Assembly (NCBI RefSeq): GCF_017104715.1
Contig: NZ_JAAGPI010000001.1
Span: 62,001 to 126,000, forward strand
Source: Burkholderia sp. Ac-20365
Lineage (GTDB): Bacteria; Pseudomonadota; Gammaproteobacteria; Burkholderiales; Burkholderiaceae
Length of the DNA stretch: 64,000 nt
Direction of reading: 5' to 3'
Position 1 is the first letter of the stretch. Each line of letters starts with the position of its first letter. A program made the translations under genes and the position numbers. This document shows, one piece after another, positions 16,891-26,759 of this stretch. The notes under the pieces were generated by a model that made no database searches, was not told the origin of the DNA, and saw only the letters and a list, made by a program, of their open reading frames with translations.

Positions 16891-18505
16891 TAAGCGACTA
16901 GTACTGGCGCATTTCTGGCTAGCCTTCGCGAGTTTCGCTGTCGCTCTAGTGTTGGGGGCGTGGCAGATGTACGTCAGAAGTCCGTTGCATCCGTGGATCG
17001 GGAATCCGGAAATATATTACCGATCAGTTTCCGCACATGGTTCGACGATGGCTTATGTCTTTCCGACGCTTGTAGCGATGGCCTTGGGATACGCCGTCAT
17101 CGAATTATCGCTCAAGCGAGAGATCGTCGGCGTGACGTGGGCATGGGTTGGATTTTTCTCTGTCTTATCGGGTTTTATGCTGGCGGTCTTTGCGATCGGG
17201 AGAGGCACTGCGTCAGTGCTATACACGTTTTACCCGCCGATGATTGGTAGCTATATCTACTACCTCGGAATCGTATTGATTGTCCTTGGTTCATGGGTGT
17301 GGGTCGCGCTAATGAGCGTGAATCTCGCGGTATGGAAGCGGGCACACCCAGGGGTCGCTGTGCCACTTCCAATGTTCGCATGTGTTGCGAGTGCATATCT
17401 CTGGGGATGGACGGCGGTGGGAGCAGCAATTGAAATCGTTTTTCAGATTCTTCCGGTCGCGTTAGGATTAAGACACGATATCGACGCTGGCCTTGCGCGC
17501 GTTTTTTATTCATGGACACTCCACGCGATCGTCTACTTCTGGTTGATGCCGGCATATATTGCGTACTACACGATCGTTCCGCGCGCAATCGGTGGACGAC
17601 TATATAGCGATTTGATGGCACGCGTTTCGTTTGTGATGTTTCTTGTTTTATCGATGCCGATTGGAATGCACCATCTCTTTGCCGACCCGCAAGTAGGTTC
17701 GGGCTTCAAATTTATGCATTCGGTCTTCACGGCATTGGTCGCCATTCCTACGTTGCTTACGGTGTTCACTATTTGCGCATCTGTGGAGATCGCGGGGAGG
17801 CTACGTGGCGGGAAGGGAATCGTGGGTTGGTTGAAAGCTCTGCCGTGGGATAATCCCATGATGCTCGCCATCACGTTTTCGTTCGTCATGTTGGGTTTCG
17901 GTGGGGCAGGTGGGCTCATCAATATGAGTTATCAGCTGGATTCCACGATACACAACACACAATGGGTGACGGGACATTTCCACCTCATCTTTGCTGGCGC
18001 CGTCGTTATCATGTACTTCGCAATCGCTTACGATCTTTGGCCGCAGATCACTGGTCGAGCGATTACGGATATGAGGCTAATGCGCGTTCAACTATGGCTC
18101 TGGTTCGTTGGAATTATTGTGCTGACAATTCCGTGGCACTTTGTCGGCATCATGGGAATGCCGAGAAGAATGGCGTATTTCGATTACTCGAACAGTGAGA
18201 TTTCGTCACAGATACTACCAGTTATCATTTCTGTCGTAGGAGGGTTCGTCTGTCTGATATCGGGCCTTCTTTTTTTGATCATTCTGGTTCGTGCACACCG
18301 ATCGACGAAACAGACCATTGAGGAATACGACTTCAGCTTGTCGATTCATCACGCTGAGAGCGTGCCACCTTCGTTGAATGGCTTCCGACTGTGGATCGCC
18401 TTGATGATTGGTCTTACATTGTTCAACTACGGGTATCCGATTGCCTCGCTGATTTCGCGTCCCAACACGGCCGTCCCTGGCATCCCCATCGGCCAGGAGC
18501 GTTGA
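16880..18505 (+). CDS. Cytochrome c oxidase subunit I, ba3 type (haem-copper oxidase)
   Basis: A 541-aa polytopic protein of the B family of haem-copper oxidases. The active-site His and crosslinked Tyr are in HAIVYFWLMPAY, the two CuB histidines in MPIGMHHLFADP, and the haem ligands in VTGHFHLIFAG; the N-terminal haem ligand is in SVSAHGSTMAY. It reduces oxygen to water in the cytoplasmic membrane and pumps protons. Family B enzymes have high oxygen affinity, so it would serve at low oxygen. GTG is the start codon, overlapping subunit II. The cytochrome c gene follows after one base and is its likely electron donor. Confidence 0.94.
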   Translation: MLTNKRLVLAHFWLAFASFAVALVLGAWQMYVRSPLHPWIGNPEIYYRSVSAHGSTMAYVFPTLVAMALGYAVIELSLKREIVGVTWAWVGFFSVLSGFMLAVFAIGRGTASVLYTFYPPMIGSYIYYLGIVLIVLGSWVWVALMSVNLAVWKRAHPGVAVPLPMFACVASAYLWGWTAVGAAIEIVFQILPVALGLRHDIDAGLARVFYSWTLHAIVYFWLMPAYIAYYTIVPRAIGGRLYSDLMARVSFVMFLVLSMPIGMHHLFADPQVGSGFKFMHSVFTALVAIPTLLTVFTICASVEIAGRLRGGKGIVGWLKALPWDNPMMLAITFSFVMLGFGGAGGLINMSYQLDSTIHNTQWVTGHFHLIFAGAVVIMYFAIAYDLWPQITGRAITDMRLMRVQLWLWFVGIIVLTIPWHFVGIMGMPRRMAYFDYSNSEISSQILPVIISVVGGFVCLISGLLFLIILVRAHRSTKQTIEEYDFSLSIHHAESVPPSLNGFRLWIALMIGLTLFNYGYPIASLISRPNTAVPGIPIGQER

Positions 18506-18506
18506 A

Positions 18507-19322
18507 ATGGACGGGAGGTCAGTTTTTTCCACGACGAATCGTTGGTTTGTCGCCAGCGTGTCGGCAACTATTGCTATCGCGGTTATTTCAGCGTTGATTG
18601 GGTTTATCCTCCTTCCGTCGGCGCAAAGCGACCCTCAATTTCGAGGTGTTTGGAATGCTATCTGCAGCGCGGCCGGAGTGTCGCGTCAGTGGGCCCCGAG
18701 CGAATCAATCGTATTGCCTGGGGGCGGGGCGGTAAGCGCGGTCACTATCACTCCACAAACTCTTTCTGCTAGCAATCCGAATGTTGTGCAACGCGGCGGA
18801 GTTCTGGCCACCCGCTGCGTCGGTTGCCACAACGCATCCCAGGCAGTTGCTCCACTACTGAGCGGACAAGACGCCGCCTTCGTGTACAAGCAACTTTCTG
18901 ACTTCCAGAGCGGTGCGCGGACGAATGTAATTATGACGTCGATGGTGAAGGGATTAACTGACAGAGATATGCGGGATCTTGCGCTCTACTTTGCTTCATC
19001 AGGACGTTTAATACGTGCGAGCGAGAAGGGCGTCGGAGCTGAGCCATCGATCGTTGCGCATGGCAACCCCACGAGGAACGTTGCGTCATGCGCGGTGTGC
19101 CACGGAGGCGTTGATCACAAGGCTGGTGCACCATTTCTGGAAGGTCTTTCGAAGTCGTATCTGGGGGATCAACTGGATGCGTTTTCCGCAGGCCAACGAC
19201 ATAATGACGCCGGCGAACAGATGCGAAACATTGCAAGGAACCTCACAAAATCAGAGATAACCGATGCGGCAGAATACTACTCTGGTTTTAACGGGTTTAA
19301 CGGAGACGCGATTGGTCACTGA
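18507..19322 (+). CDS. Membrane-anchored dihaem cytochrome c (c4-like)
   Basis: A 271-aa protein with an N-terminal anchor helix (VSATIAIAVISALIGFILL) and two class I cytochrome c domains. The haem sites are CVGCH in the first domain and CAVCH in the second; each is followed by the usual helix (KQLSDFQSGAR, GDQLDAFSAGQRHND) of c4-type cytochromes. It is probably the direct donor to the CuA centre of the ba3 oxidase; its gene starts one base after the subunit I stop, with AGGAG ahead. It ends with repeated GFNGFNG. About 70 extra residues lie between the anchor and the first haem domain. Confidence 0.9.
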   Translation: MDGRSVFSTTNRWFVASVSATIAIAVISALIGFILLPSAQSDPQFRGVWNAICSAAGVSRQWAPSESIVLPGGGAVSAVTITPQTLSASNPNVVQRGGVLATRCVGCHNASQAVAPLLSGQDAAFVYKQLSDFQSGARTNVIMTSMVKGLTDRDMRDLALYFASSGRLIRASEKGVGAEPSIVAHGNPTRNVASCAVCHGGVDHKAGAPFLEGLSKSYLGDQLDAFSAGQRHNDAGEQMRNIARNLTKSEITDAAEYYSGFNGFNGDAIGH

Positions 19323-19601
19323 CTCCGTCAGGTTGACTCTGCCAGCGCTCGCGGAACGGGTCAACCGACCTGGCTCGCTGAACCCAAAAAAAGTAGGCGC
19401 GCGAGTTGTTTCGCTCGACAGTAAGACCAAACCCGACTTTCTTTTGAGGACGGCACTGTAAGCGAGGTCGTCTCATGCGTGGGCCGTAACGAAGTCAAGC
19501 CGAATGGCGTTTAGATCGCTTGATTGTAGCGTTCATGGGCGTCGTGTTGCAGGCGGCAGGACGGCGTACGATTGGACTCTTTGAACGGCAAGGACTATCC
19601 C

Positions 19602-19739
19602 GTGAATGACGTGGTCCGCGTCGACGTGCGTGAAGCGCTGCCACTACTTTCACGAGCATACCGCTTCGGAGTGGGTGTTTCGGAAGAGGCGCTCCGTGTG
19701 ACCTACGTGGGGAAATACGGTCTCCAGAAACAGAATTGA
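19602..19739 (+). CDS. Possible small DUF3606-like protein or fragment
   Basis: A GTG start preceded by AAGGA six to seven bases upstream opens a 45-codon frame. The product reads NDVVRVDVREALPLLSRAYR then FGVGVSEEALRVTYVGKYG. This resembles the short DUF3606 family (RI-V-E--E--YW---FGVS-E-L---V---G), but the central Tyr-Trp is not kept and the C-terminal helix is short. It could be a shortened family member or a decaying copy. Function unknown. Confidence 0.35.
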   Translation: MNDVVRVDVREALPLLSRAYRFGVGVSEEALRVTYVGKYGLQKQN

Positions 19740-19965
19740 AGCCGGCCGTCACACCTAGAAATTCAATTCTTTCGCGAATCCAGCTTCTGGAGTGGATATC
19801 GGTCTTCCATGATGAAGAGACGATGAGGATTATCATCGCATCGGAGAGACCATGTACGGTGGCGTCCTGAGGTGCGGTGTTGATTGTGAGGCACTGTAAC
19901 GCTTGGAGTGATCGAGGGCGAACGAACCGCGCACTGATGTCGAGGCTATAGAGAAGCGGGTGTGC

Positions 19966-19985
19966 CACCGATATCGATATCGGTG
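19966..19985. promoter_or_regulatory. Perfect 20-bp palindrome
   Basis: CACCGATATCGATATCGGTG is a perfect inverted repeat with no loop, which suits a dimeric regulator rather than a terminator. It lies about 670 bases upstream of the cytochrome b/molybdoenzyme genes and not near any other recognised gene start. Confidence 0.35.
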
Positions 19986-20656
19986 CCCGGGCAGGGTCAT
20001 GGTCTGAATTACCCTAAGCAGGCGCGACGCGTGCGCCTGACCGCTATCCGGCGCGGCGACGATAGTGATCGTGTTAGGCGCCGGTTGGGTCCGACGCGCC
20101 GCCACAGCGATCAAGGTGCGAAACGCCTGGCGCAGAAGCCGGTCGTTTCCGCACGGTTGGTATCTTTCTGCGATACGCGGGTATATCGAAAATTCTGAAG
20201 TTGCGCGGTAACATTACCTGACCACTCCGAAGAACATCGCTATAGGCGATAGCGTACCGCGCAACACACGCTGCGAGGGAGATCCCTTCGCAGCCCGGTA
20301 GATGTGCGGTTGAACTGTTGGGAAACGGGATTTCTCGAGTGAGGTGCGGTGAGCGCTTCGGCGCGTCCCTCTGATGATCGTCGGACGGCGTACTGATTTC
20401 TTGTCCATGCGGTGGATTGCTTGCTTCGTAGGGTAGGCGATCCTTGGAATTTTTCTATCTTGGTCTGAGACGGCGCGCGAGCCTATGTGGCGAGAAAAAA
20501 GCAGGGATCTCCGTGATGACGGTGATAGCCCGCTTCATTTCTTGATATTTTTGTTTAGCCACCCAATAACGACTCGTAGAAGCAGGCGTCTGTGATCCGC
20601 TGCTTTCTTCACGAACTGTGCGCGGTCTAACGTTCAACAAAATCGTATCTAGCACG

Positions 20657-21283
20657 ATGAAACCGATACCCAGTCCACCAGAGCTTTCGCCTCTTAAACC
20701 TGCCACTCAGCCGCTATGGTTGCGCTTCTCTCATTGGGTCAACGCTCTTGCCGCGCTCGTCATGATGTTTTCGGGGTGGCGAATTTATGACGCATCTCCG
20801 ATATTTAACGGCATTGCAATACCACGGGCCCTCACGCTTGGGGGATGGCTTGGCGGAGCATTGCAATGGCATTTTGCGACGATGTGGCTACTCGTAGGTA
20901 ACGGTGTGTTCTACATCGCGCTAAATCTTGGAAGTGGACGCGGTGTGAAGAAGTTGTTCCCGATCAGAGCGACCGATGTAGCGCTTGACTTGATCGCGAC
21001 ATTACGTGGCAAGCTTTCTCACGTGGATTTGCAGCAGTACAACTCAGTACAAAAACTCGCGTATGTGGTTGTCATCGCGGACATTATGGTGCTCGTTCTA
21101 TCCGGATTCGCAATCTGGAAATCTGTTCAGTTCCCTTTATTAAGAGAAGCGCTGGTCGGGTATGACAATGCGCGTATCGTTCACTTCTGCGCGATGACAG
21201 TGATGGCAGCTTTTGTCGTCATACATACAGCAATGGTCGTCGTTGTCCCGCGCTCGCTGCTAATGATGCTGCGCGGACGTTGA
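20657..21283 (+). CDS. Cytochrome b561-like membrane protein
   Basis: A 208-aa protein with about four to five membrane helices. LWLRFSHWVNALAALVMMFSGWRIY is the first haem-ligand helix (His in FSHW) of the Ni-hydrogenase/formate-dehydrogenase-type cytochrome b family; further likely ligand His residues lie in LQWHFATMW and in VHFCAMTVMAAFVVIHTAMVV (given in parts: VHFCAMTV, FVVIHTAM). It probably passes electrons between the quinone pool and the molybdoenzyme encoded 18 bases downstream. The ATG at 20657 is chosen because the protein family starts near this point; no strong ribosome site is visible. Confidence 0.82.
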   Translation: MKPIPSPPELSPLKPATQPLWLRFSHWVNALAALVMMFSGWRIYDASPIFNGIAIPRALTLGGWLGGALQWHFATMWLLVGNGVFYIALNLGSGRGVKKLFPIRATDVALDLIATLRGKLSHVDLQQYNSVQKLAYVVVIADIMVLVLSGFAIWKSVQFPLLREALVGYDNARIVHFCAMTVMAAFVVIHTAMVVVVPRSLLMMLRGR

Positions 21284-21301
21284 GTCCCGACGAGGATAGC
21301 C

Positions 21302-22078
21302 ATGGCGATTGGCGGAAAGAAAATTACCAAATTGGATCGCGCGTCGATTTTGGTCGACGCCAGACATGCTCTTGACATGCCGTTGCGCCGCGCGTTTGGC
21401 AAACGGATGGTGACTTTGGGAGGGCTGTCGCTTTTGACAGGTTGCTCGATCACGGACGATGAATCAATTAACGGGTTCCTGGTTGCCGTTTCGCGCCTCA
21501 ATGATCGCGCACAAGCGTTCCTATTCGATGCGGATCGACTTGCACCGACATACAACGAATCACAAATCACGCGGCCGTTCCCTTTCAATGCGTTCTACGG
21601 CGTTGACGATGTGCCCAATGTGAGTAGCGGCGACTATCGATTGAAGGTTGGAGGACTCGTGACAGGACAGCGTATCTGGACGCTTTCCGAATTGTACGCG
21701 TTACCGCATGCCGAGCAGATTACGCGTCATATCTGCGTGGAGGGATGGAGCGCAATCGGGCGGTGGGGCGGGACGCCGTTCTCGGGGTTCCTGCGCCGCA
21801 TTGGTGCCGACACGACAGCGAAGTACGTCGGCTTCCGTTGTGCGGATGATTACTACGAGAGTATAGACATGGCCACTGCACTACACCCTCAGACGCTTCT
21901 AACGTTCGAATACGATGGCCAGCGTCTGCCGGCGAAGTACGGTTATCCCATGAAACTGAGAATGCCGACGAAGCTCGGATACAAGAATCCTAAGCACATC
22001 GTTGAGATGTTTGTGACCAACACCTATCCCGGTGGATATTGGGTTGACCAAGGATATAACTGGTTCGGCGGGTCCTGA
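21302..22078 (+). CDS. Molybdopterin-dependent oxidoreductase (sulfite oxidase / MsrP fold)
   Basis: A 258-aa protein of the sulfite-oxidase fold. The Mo-coordinating Cys is C145 in TRHICVEGWSAIGRWGG, and the loop YPMKLRMPTKLGYKNPKHI is the conserved cofactor-dimer region. The N-terminus has a twin-arginine motif (RRAFGKR) followed by a lipobox-like LLTGC (C48), so it is probably exported folded by Tat and lipid-anchored in the periplasm. With the cytochrome b gene it forms an YedY/YedZ-like pair, though the b protein is of the b561 type. The substrate (methionine sulfoxide, sulfite or another) cannot be told from the sequence. Confidence 0.88.
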   Translation: MAIGGKKITKLDRASILVDARHALDMPLRRAFGKRMVTLGGLSLLTGCSITDDESINGFLVAVSRLNDRAQAFLFDADRLAPTYNESQITRPFPFNAFYGVDDVPNVSSGDYRLKVGGLVTGQRIWTLSELYALPHAEQITRHICVEGWSAIGRWGGTPFSGFLRRIGADTTAKYVGFRCADDYYESIDMATALHPQTLLTFEYDGQRLPAKYGYPMKLRMPTKLGYKNPKHIVEMFVTNTYPGGYWVDQGYNWFGGS

Positions 22079-22145
22079 ATTCTACTTTTCTATGACGGTT
22101 CCGATCTCACCGGATTCCGTCGTTTAACTCACCAAGGAAATGCAA

Positions 22146-22385
22146 ATGAAACGAGTAATGCCGGCTGTGTTTGCGATCACATTGACCATCAGTACATCGG
22201 CAGCTTTCGCTCAGGCAAGCGGCGCGATGGCAAACAACGCGATGTCTCATGATGCAATGGGAAAAAGCAATACGTCGCGGGACGCGATGGGCAAGGGGAG
22301 TATGGCGCACAGCTCCATGAAGAAGGGCGAAAAAATTAAGAAGGACGGCGCGATGGGTATGAGCCGCCCAGCGCCGGCACAGTAA
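22146..22385 (+). CDS. Pentapeptide MXKDX-repeat protein
   Basis: A 79-aa exported protein with a signal peptide (MKRVMPAVFAITLTISTSAAFAQ cut near AFA). The mature part consists of degenerate five-residue repeats starting with Met (MSHDA, MGKSN, MGKGS, MAHSS, MKKGE), the MXKDX pattern known from Burkholderiaceae. AAGGAA stands seven bases before the second ATG (22146), preferred over the ATG six bases earlier. Such proteins often sit beside small redox genes; their role is not established. It is probably the last gene of the molybdoenzyme operon and is followed by a strong terminator. Confidence 0.78.
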   Translation: MKRVMPAVFAITLTISTSAAFAQASGAMANNAMSHDAMGKSNTSRDAMGKGSMAHSSMKKGEKIKKDGAMGMSRPAPAQ

Positions 22386-22398
22386 GCGCGGGCAAATA

Positions 22399-22434
22399 GC
22401 GATACTGGGCGCATCGGTGCCCAGTATCGCTTTT
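22399..22434 (+). terminator. Intrinsic terminator after the MXKDX gene
   Basis: A perfect 12-bp stem (GCGATACTGGGC with its complement) around an 8-base loop, followed directly by TTTT. It lies 14 bases after the stop codon and closes the molybdoenzyme operon. Confidence 0.85.
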
Positions 22435-22814
22435 GCGACGAACCGCGGTCGCTTCTGTTTGCGGGTGTCGTATCTGTTGGTCAAGATAAAGCGGTTGACG
22501 ATAAGCAGTGAGTTTCCCCGTGAATGTGCAGATCGATTGACATGTCGAAGCGGATGATTCCAGCTGTTGCATTACTATATTGACTGGTTACGTCCCACGA
22601 TAGTCAATACGGCCTATTGATCTACAGATGCAGGGACTATATTGGTAACGCAAGGGTGATTGTGATGAGCGGCGAAAATCGAATTGCCAGCATGCACAGT
22701 GTAGCGCTATGCAGCGCGATGCATTTAGATTGCCCGCGAGAAGCTCATTAAAGTCGCAGGAAAAGAGAGTATCAGGGGCAGCAGAAGCATGTCACTCATA
22801 AAGAGGAAAGCAGC
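22435..22814. other. Intergenic region upstream of the DUF3788 gene
   Basis: About 380 bases with no recognised gene or regulatory site. Confidence 0.4.
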
Positions 22815-23776
<962 letters not shown>

Positions 23777-24325
23777 TCATTTCAATACCGTCAGGGGGCC
23801 GCAGTCGTCATCCGCCACGAAGGTCGCGAGAATCGAGGCCGGCTCCGTCGCACTTGCGTTCTCTGCGAACAAATGAACGGTGCCTGGCGGTTCGAACCAG
23901 GTCTGCCCAGCTGTGTACGTCTCAACAGGGAAGCCCTCGAGTTGGGAACGGAGCGTCCCCTTCAATACGAAAGCTGTGACAGAACCGGGATGGGTATGAG
24001 CCGGTGTATAGCCATTCGGAGGAAAGTCAACGCGCGCCAACGTGATCGATTTTCCCGGCACATTGGGAAGCTTCTGGCAACTCAACGGGGTGACGGTCGT
24101 GCGTGGTTTAGCTCCCGAGTCTGCACTGTCTGCTGCAGCACTTGAGTGCATCGCGTGGCCACCATTGCCGATTGAGTCTCCGACAATCGTTGGAACACGG
24201 TTGGCATGGATCGACAAAAGCGCACCCCCACCAATGATGCTTGCAGCAACGACGACGGTACTCGAGCGAAGTCGGGTGAAAGCCGATCCTTGCACATTGA
24301 AACCGAGAATGTTGCTGAGCCTCAT
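23777..24325 (-). CDS. Membrane-anchored or exported cupin-domain protein
   Basis: A 182-aa protein with an N-terminal hydrophobic segment (STVVVAASIIGGGALLS) and a C-terminal cupin domain. Metal-binding motif 1 is seen as PAHTHPGSVTAFVLKG (H-x-H, though the usual Glu is replaced) and motif 2 as PPGTVHLFAEN. It probably acts in the periplasm, binding a metal and a small molecule; similar proteins are often annotated only as cupins. The ATG at 24325 is chosen over an upstream start because AGGAGG sits seven bases before it. Copy B of the dispersed element lies about 145 bases upstream. Confidence 0.8.
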   Translation of the reverse strand: MRLSNILGFNVQGSAFTRLRSSTVVVAASIIGGGALLSIHANRVPTIVGDSIGNGGHAMHSSAAADSADSGAKPRTTVTPLSCQKLPNVPGKSITLARVDFPPNGYTPAHTHPGSVTAFVLKGTLRSQLEGFPVETYTAGQTWFEPPGTVHLFAENASATEPASILATFVADDDCGPLTVLK

Positions 24326-25143
24326 AAGAACCTCCTGCAGTGATTGCGATAGTCGGTGGGAATCATGGCGGCTATCCGGCATGATTCACGTCTGGTCGAG
24401 AGGTACACTGAATCCTTCCGTCGTACCTGAGACTGCGCACGGTGGCTTCCGTACCCGGAAGCTACCGACTTCTGATTAAACGAAAACTGATAACACTGTT
24501 CAATGTTCCATTGGTATATGCATTCAATACCTTGACGAGGTTTGCGGCGCGACGTCGCCGATGGCGAGAACGAACAACGCAGTCTGACTGGTGGCGACTG
24601 ACACCCGCGCGTCAAGTGTCATCGGATATGACGGGTCGCCGCGGATGGATTTTCGTTACGCGGTAACGTTTCCCTCAATTTTGCTTAAGGTCTTTATCAG
24701 AATTTAATGTGCAACCTGTTCCTCTGCCTGCCAGAGCGATAGCTCGGTGCATCACAGACACTGCATAGTCTCTGAGAAAATTTTGATGAAGTGAATGAAT
24801 GCGGTAGTGAATGCAGCTTTGTTTGCGATATCCCCTCATAGGGGAGACTCGGCTGGGCGGGAAATCAGAGCAATGCCGTTGGGTTAAGGAGGTAGAGCGT
24901 GAGAGGTTGTTGGACACGCTGGGGGCAACTGTCGTATCCCACGCGTTCGGGTTGAGTTTGGCTCGCGCAGCGTTCGACTCGGATGATCAACCAATGGACG
25001 AGAATGTTACGCAGTTTGTGTCCGATGTAAGTGTGACGCTCTGCAATTTTATCTTTTTGCCTCTTATGAGAGGTTCGCGTGTGGCTGTGCCAGTGTTTGA
25101 TCTCCGGTACAAGTTGCATACTCCACGACGTAGAGAATCCGGT
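24326..25143. other. Intergenic region with dispersed element copy B
   Basis: About 820 bases. It contains copy B of the repeat (24469-24531). An open frame from 24811 to 25221 on the plus strand has no recognisable features and overlaps the DUF2798 gene on the other strand, so it was not called. Confidence 0.4.
24469..24531 (-). repeat. Copy B of the dispersed 63-bp element
   Basis: Ungapped match, 51 of 63 bases, to 11704-11766. It points toward the cupin gene. Differences are scattered, with the core CATATACCAATGGAA and the block TCGTTTAATC intact. Confidence 0.6.
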
Positions 25144-25368
25144 TCATCTCACAATCCGCTCGGCTACCTTACGAAGGAACGGAGCGGCTGTCACGACAAC
25201 GGGAAGCATCGTGAGCCATGAAATGCCCCATGAAGTTAGCCAATGAGGGACGAACATGCCACCCTTGATGAATGGGATGCTTGCGATGCCAGCTGCGATC
25301 GCACTGGTCAATCCCGATTGCAGGACGCCAAAGACAAAGTGGCTGTGACGAGACGAGATTTTGAGCAT
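25144..25368 (-). CDS. DUF2798 family small membrane protein
   Basis: A 74-aa protein with two membrane helices: VFGVLQSGLTSAIAAGIASI and WGISWLTMLPVVVTAAPFL, joined by a short loop (FVPHWLTSW), and an Arg/Lys-rich end (LRKVAERIV). This is the DUF2798 pattern; function unknown. The ATG at 25368 is preferred because AGGTG lies about seven bases before it; earlier in-frame starts would add 14 residues with no clear role. Confidence 0.75.
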   Translation of the reverse strand: MLKISSRHSHFVFGVLQSGLTSAIAAGIASIPFIKGGMFVPHWLTSWGISWLTMLPVVVTAAPFLRKVAERIVR

Positions 25369-26296
25369 ATGCATCACCTTTGATTTATGTTTGACGCCGC
25401 ACATTTCCACGTCGTCGTATCAAGAGCCTTCACTTTAGCCCAGACTCATGCAAATGATCAGGTTAGACCGAATCAACTAAATGCTCATCCGTATCATTGA
25501 ACAGAGATTTGCCTTCTGATTGCCTGATGTTGGGTTCGTCATGATATGACTAAACCCGAACTCCTACCTCCCCGTGCCGCGTAGAATTCAGTGTGTGAAT
25601 CGTTACGCAGTAACGCCCGGAATATCGTGGTCAAACGAATAAATCATCAACTCATCGCGACCGCATCCCCTACAATATGAACTAGCTAGTACAAACAGTA
25701 AGAACGGTTGTGTTATGCCGGATTCTGCGGAGGCGTTCATCGGGTAAGCAGGCGAAGTCGCATCTGCCCATCCGGGAACTACGATAACTTCACTCAAATA
25801 CGATCAATAATTGTGTGGCCGAAAGAAGATTGCCTGAGAGTGCCCGGTTGGGTCGAGTTGGTCAGCGAGCTTGAGTCGGGCAGAGATTGCCGTGGCCCAC
25901 TGTCGCGGCGAAAGTCCATCGCGTAAAGATTAATCCGGAGCTCATGCAAGCGTGCTAAAACGGCTGGCTGGTGATTGTCCAGGTGTTTGATCGTCAGGTG
26001 GCGCTAGCAAAGTTGTGGGGTGATCCGGTCGAAACGGCGGGGCGCTCATCAATCGCATTTTGAGGCGCAGTTTTGCTGGCTTGTGATGCCGTAAATGCGT
26101 CGGATCAACGTCGATTGGATGAGCGGGAAGCGGACAGAGCCGACGGTGTAGTCATGCCGTCTGCGATATGGACGTTCTGACAGAATTCACAACTCCATGT
26201 TTTGCACGCTCTCGTCCACGTGAGCGGGCTGTACGCGCTTTGCCATTCTGACTTTATATATTCGATGAACTAGCGTGGCATTGCTGTCTCATCTTG
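25369..26296. other. Intergenic region, no gene recognised
   Basis: About 930 bases upstream of DUF2798. Short open frames only; nothing recognised on either strand. Confidence 0.4.
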
Positions 26297-26485
26297 ATGC
26301 GCATCAAAACATGCACGATGCGCCTTGGAGATCAGGAGCGCTTGGTTCGCTGGTTCGTCGTTCGCTATATGGTTTTCCGGCTGCGCGACGGCTTCGTCGA
26401 TCAATCGGAACCGATTTTTCCTTTCACTCTCGAGGCGGACGCCCGTTCCTGGTCGCGAGTTCAAGAAAGTGTTTTGAAATACTAA
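26297..26485 (+). CDS. Possible small hypothetical protein
   Basis: A 62-codon frame with GC-rich third positions and a coding look: RLGDQERLVRWFVVRYMVFR, then LRDGFVDQSEPIFPFTLEAD, then ARSWSRVQESVLKY. No family is recognised and no ribosome site is visible before the ATG. It may be the end of a lost gene. Confidence 0.3.
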   Translation: MRIKTCTMRLGDQERLVRWFVVRYMVFRLRDGFVDQSEPIFPFTLEADARSWSRVQESVLKY

Positions 26486-26492
26486 TTGTGTA

Positions 26493-26519
26493 CCCCCAAT
26501 AAGAGTTTCCGTTTGGGGG
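26493..26519. other. Short hairpin
   Basis: A 7-bp stem (CCCCCAA with TTGGGGG) around a 13-base loop, eight bases after the possible small gene ending at 26485. There is no T-run, so its role is unclear. Confidence 0.3.
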
Positions 26520-26635
26520 CGTTATCCACTGCTGATGCCGGGCAAAAGGTTACACCTTATCTGGTCAGTCAAACGTTTGCGTTCTCCCTGTCATGAGCGG
26601 GTGAGGGGCGAGCGAACGGTGTGCTGGACGAATGA

Positions 26636-26676
26636 ACACGCGAACGAGCGTAGCGATTGATCGGGTGTTCGCGTGT
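26636..26676. other. Inverted repeat in the leader of the exoprotein gene
   Basis: ACACGCGAAC at 26636-26645 is repeated inverted at 26667-26676, with a 21-base loop. It lies 84-124 bases before the start of the giant secreted protein and could be an operator or leader structure. Confidence 0.35.
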
Positions 26677-26759
26677 CGTATGAGAGGGTGGTTCGCCCTG
26701 TTTGGGCGGCCTTGAGCGTAACGAAATGCATAAGAAAGAGAAAACTGGGGAAACTCAAC

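Larger units (their letters stand above)
19323..20656. other. Long intergenic region with a palindrome and one micro-ORF
   Basis: About 1.3 kb between the oxidase operon and the cytochrome b gene. It contains a 45-codon DUF3606-like frame (19602-19739) and a perfect 20-bp palindrome (19966-19985). Otherwise there are only short frames without recognisable products. Confidence 0.45.

Noticed and set aside
24811..25221. 136-codon plus-strand frame
   Set aside because: Overlaps the DUF2798 gene on the other strand and resembles no family.
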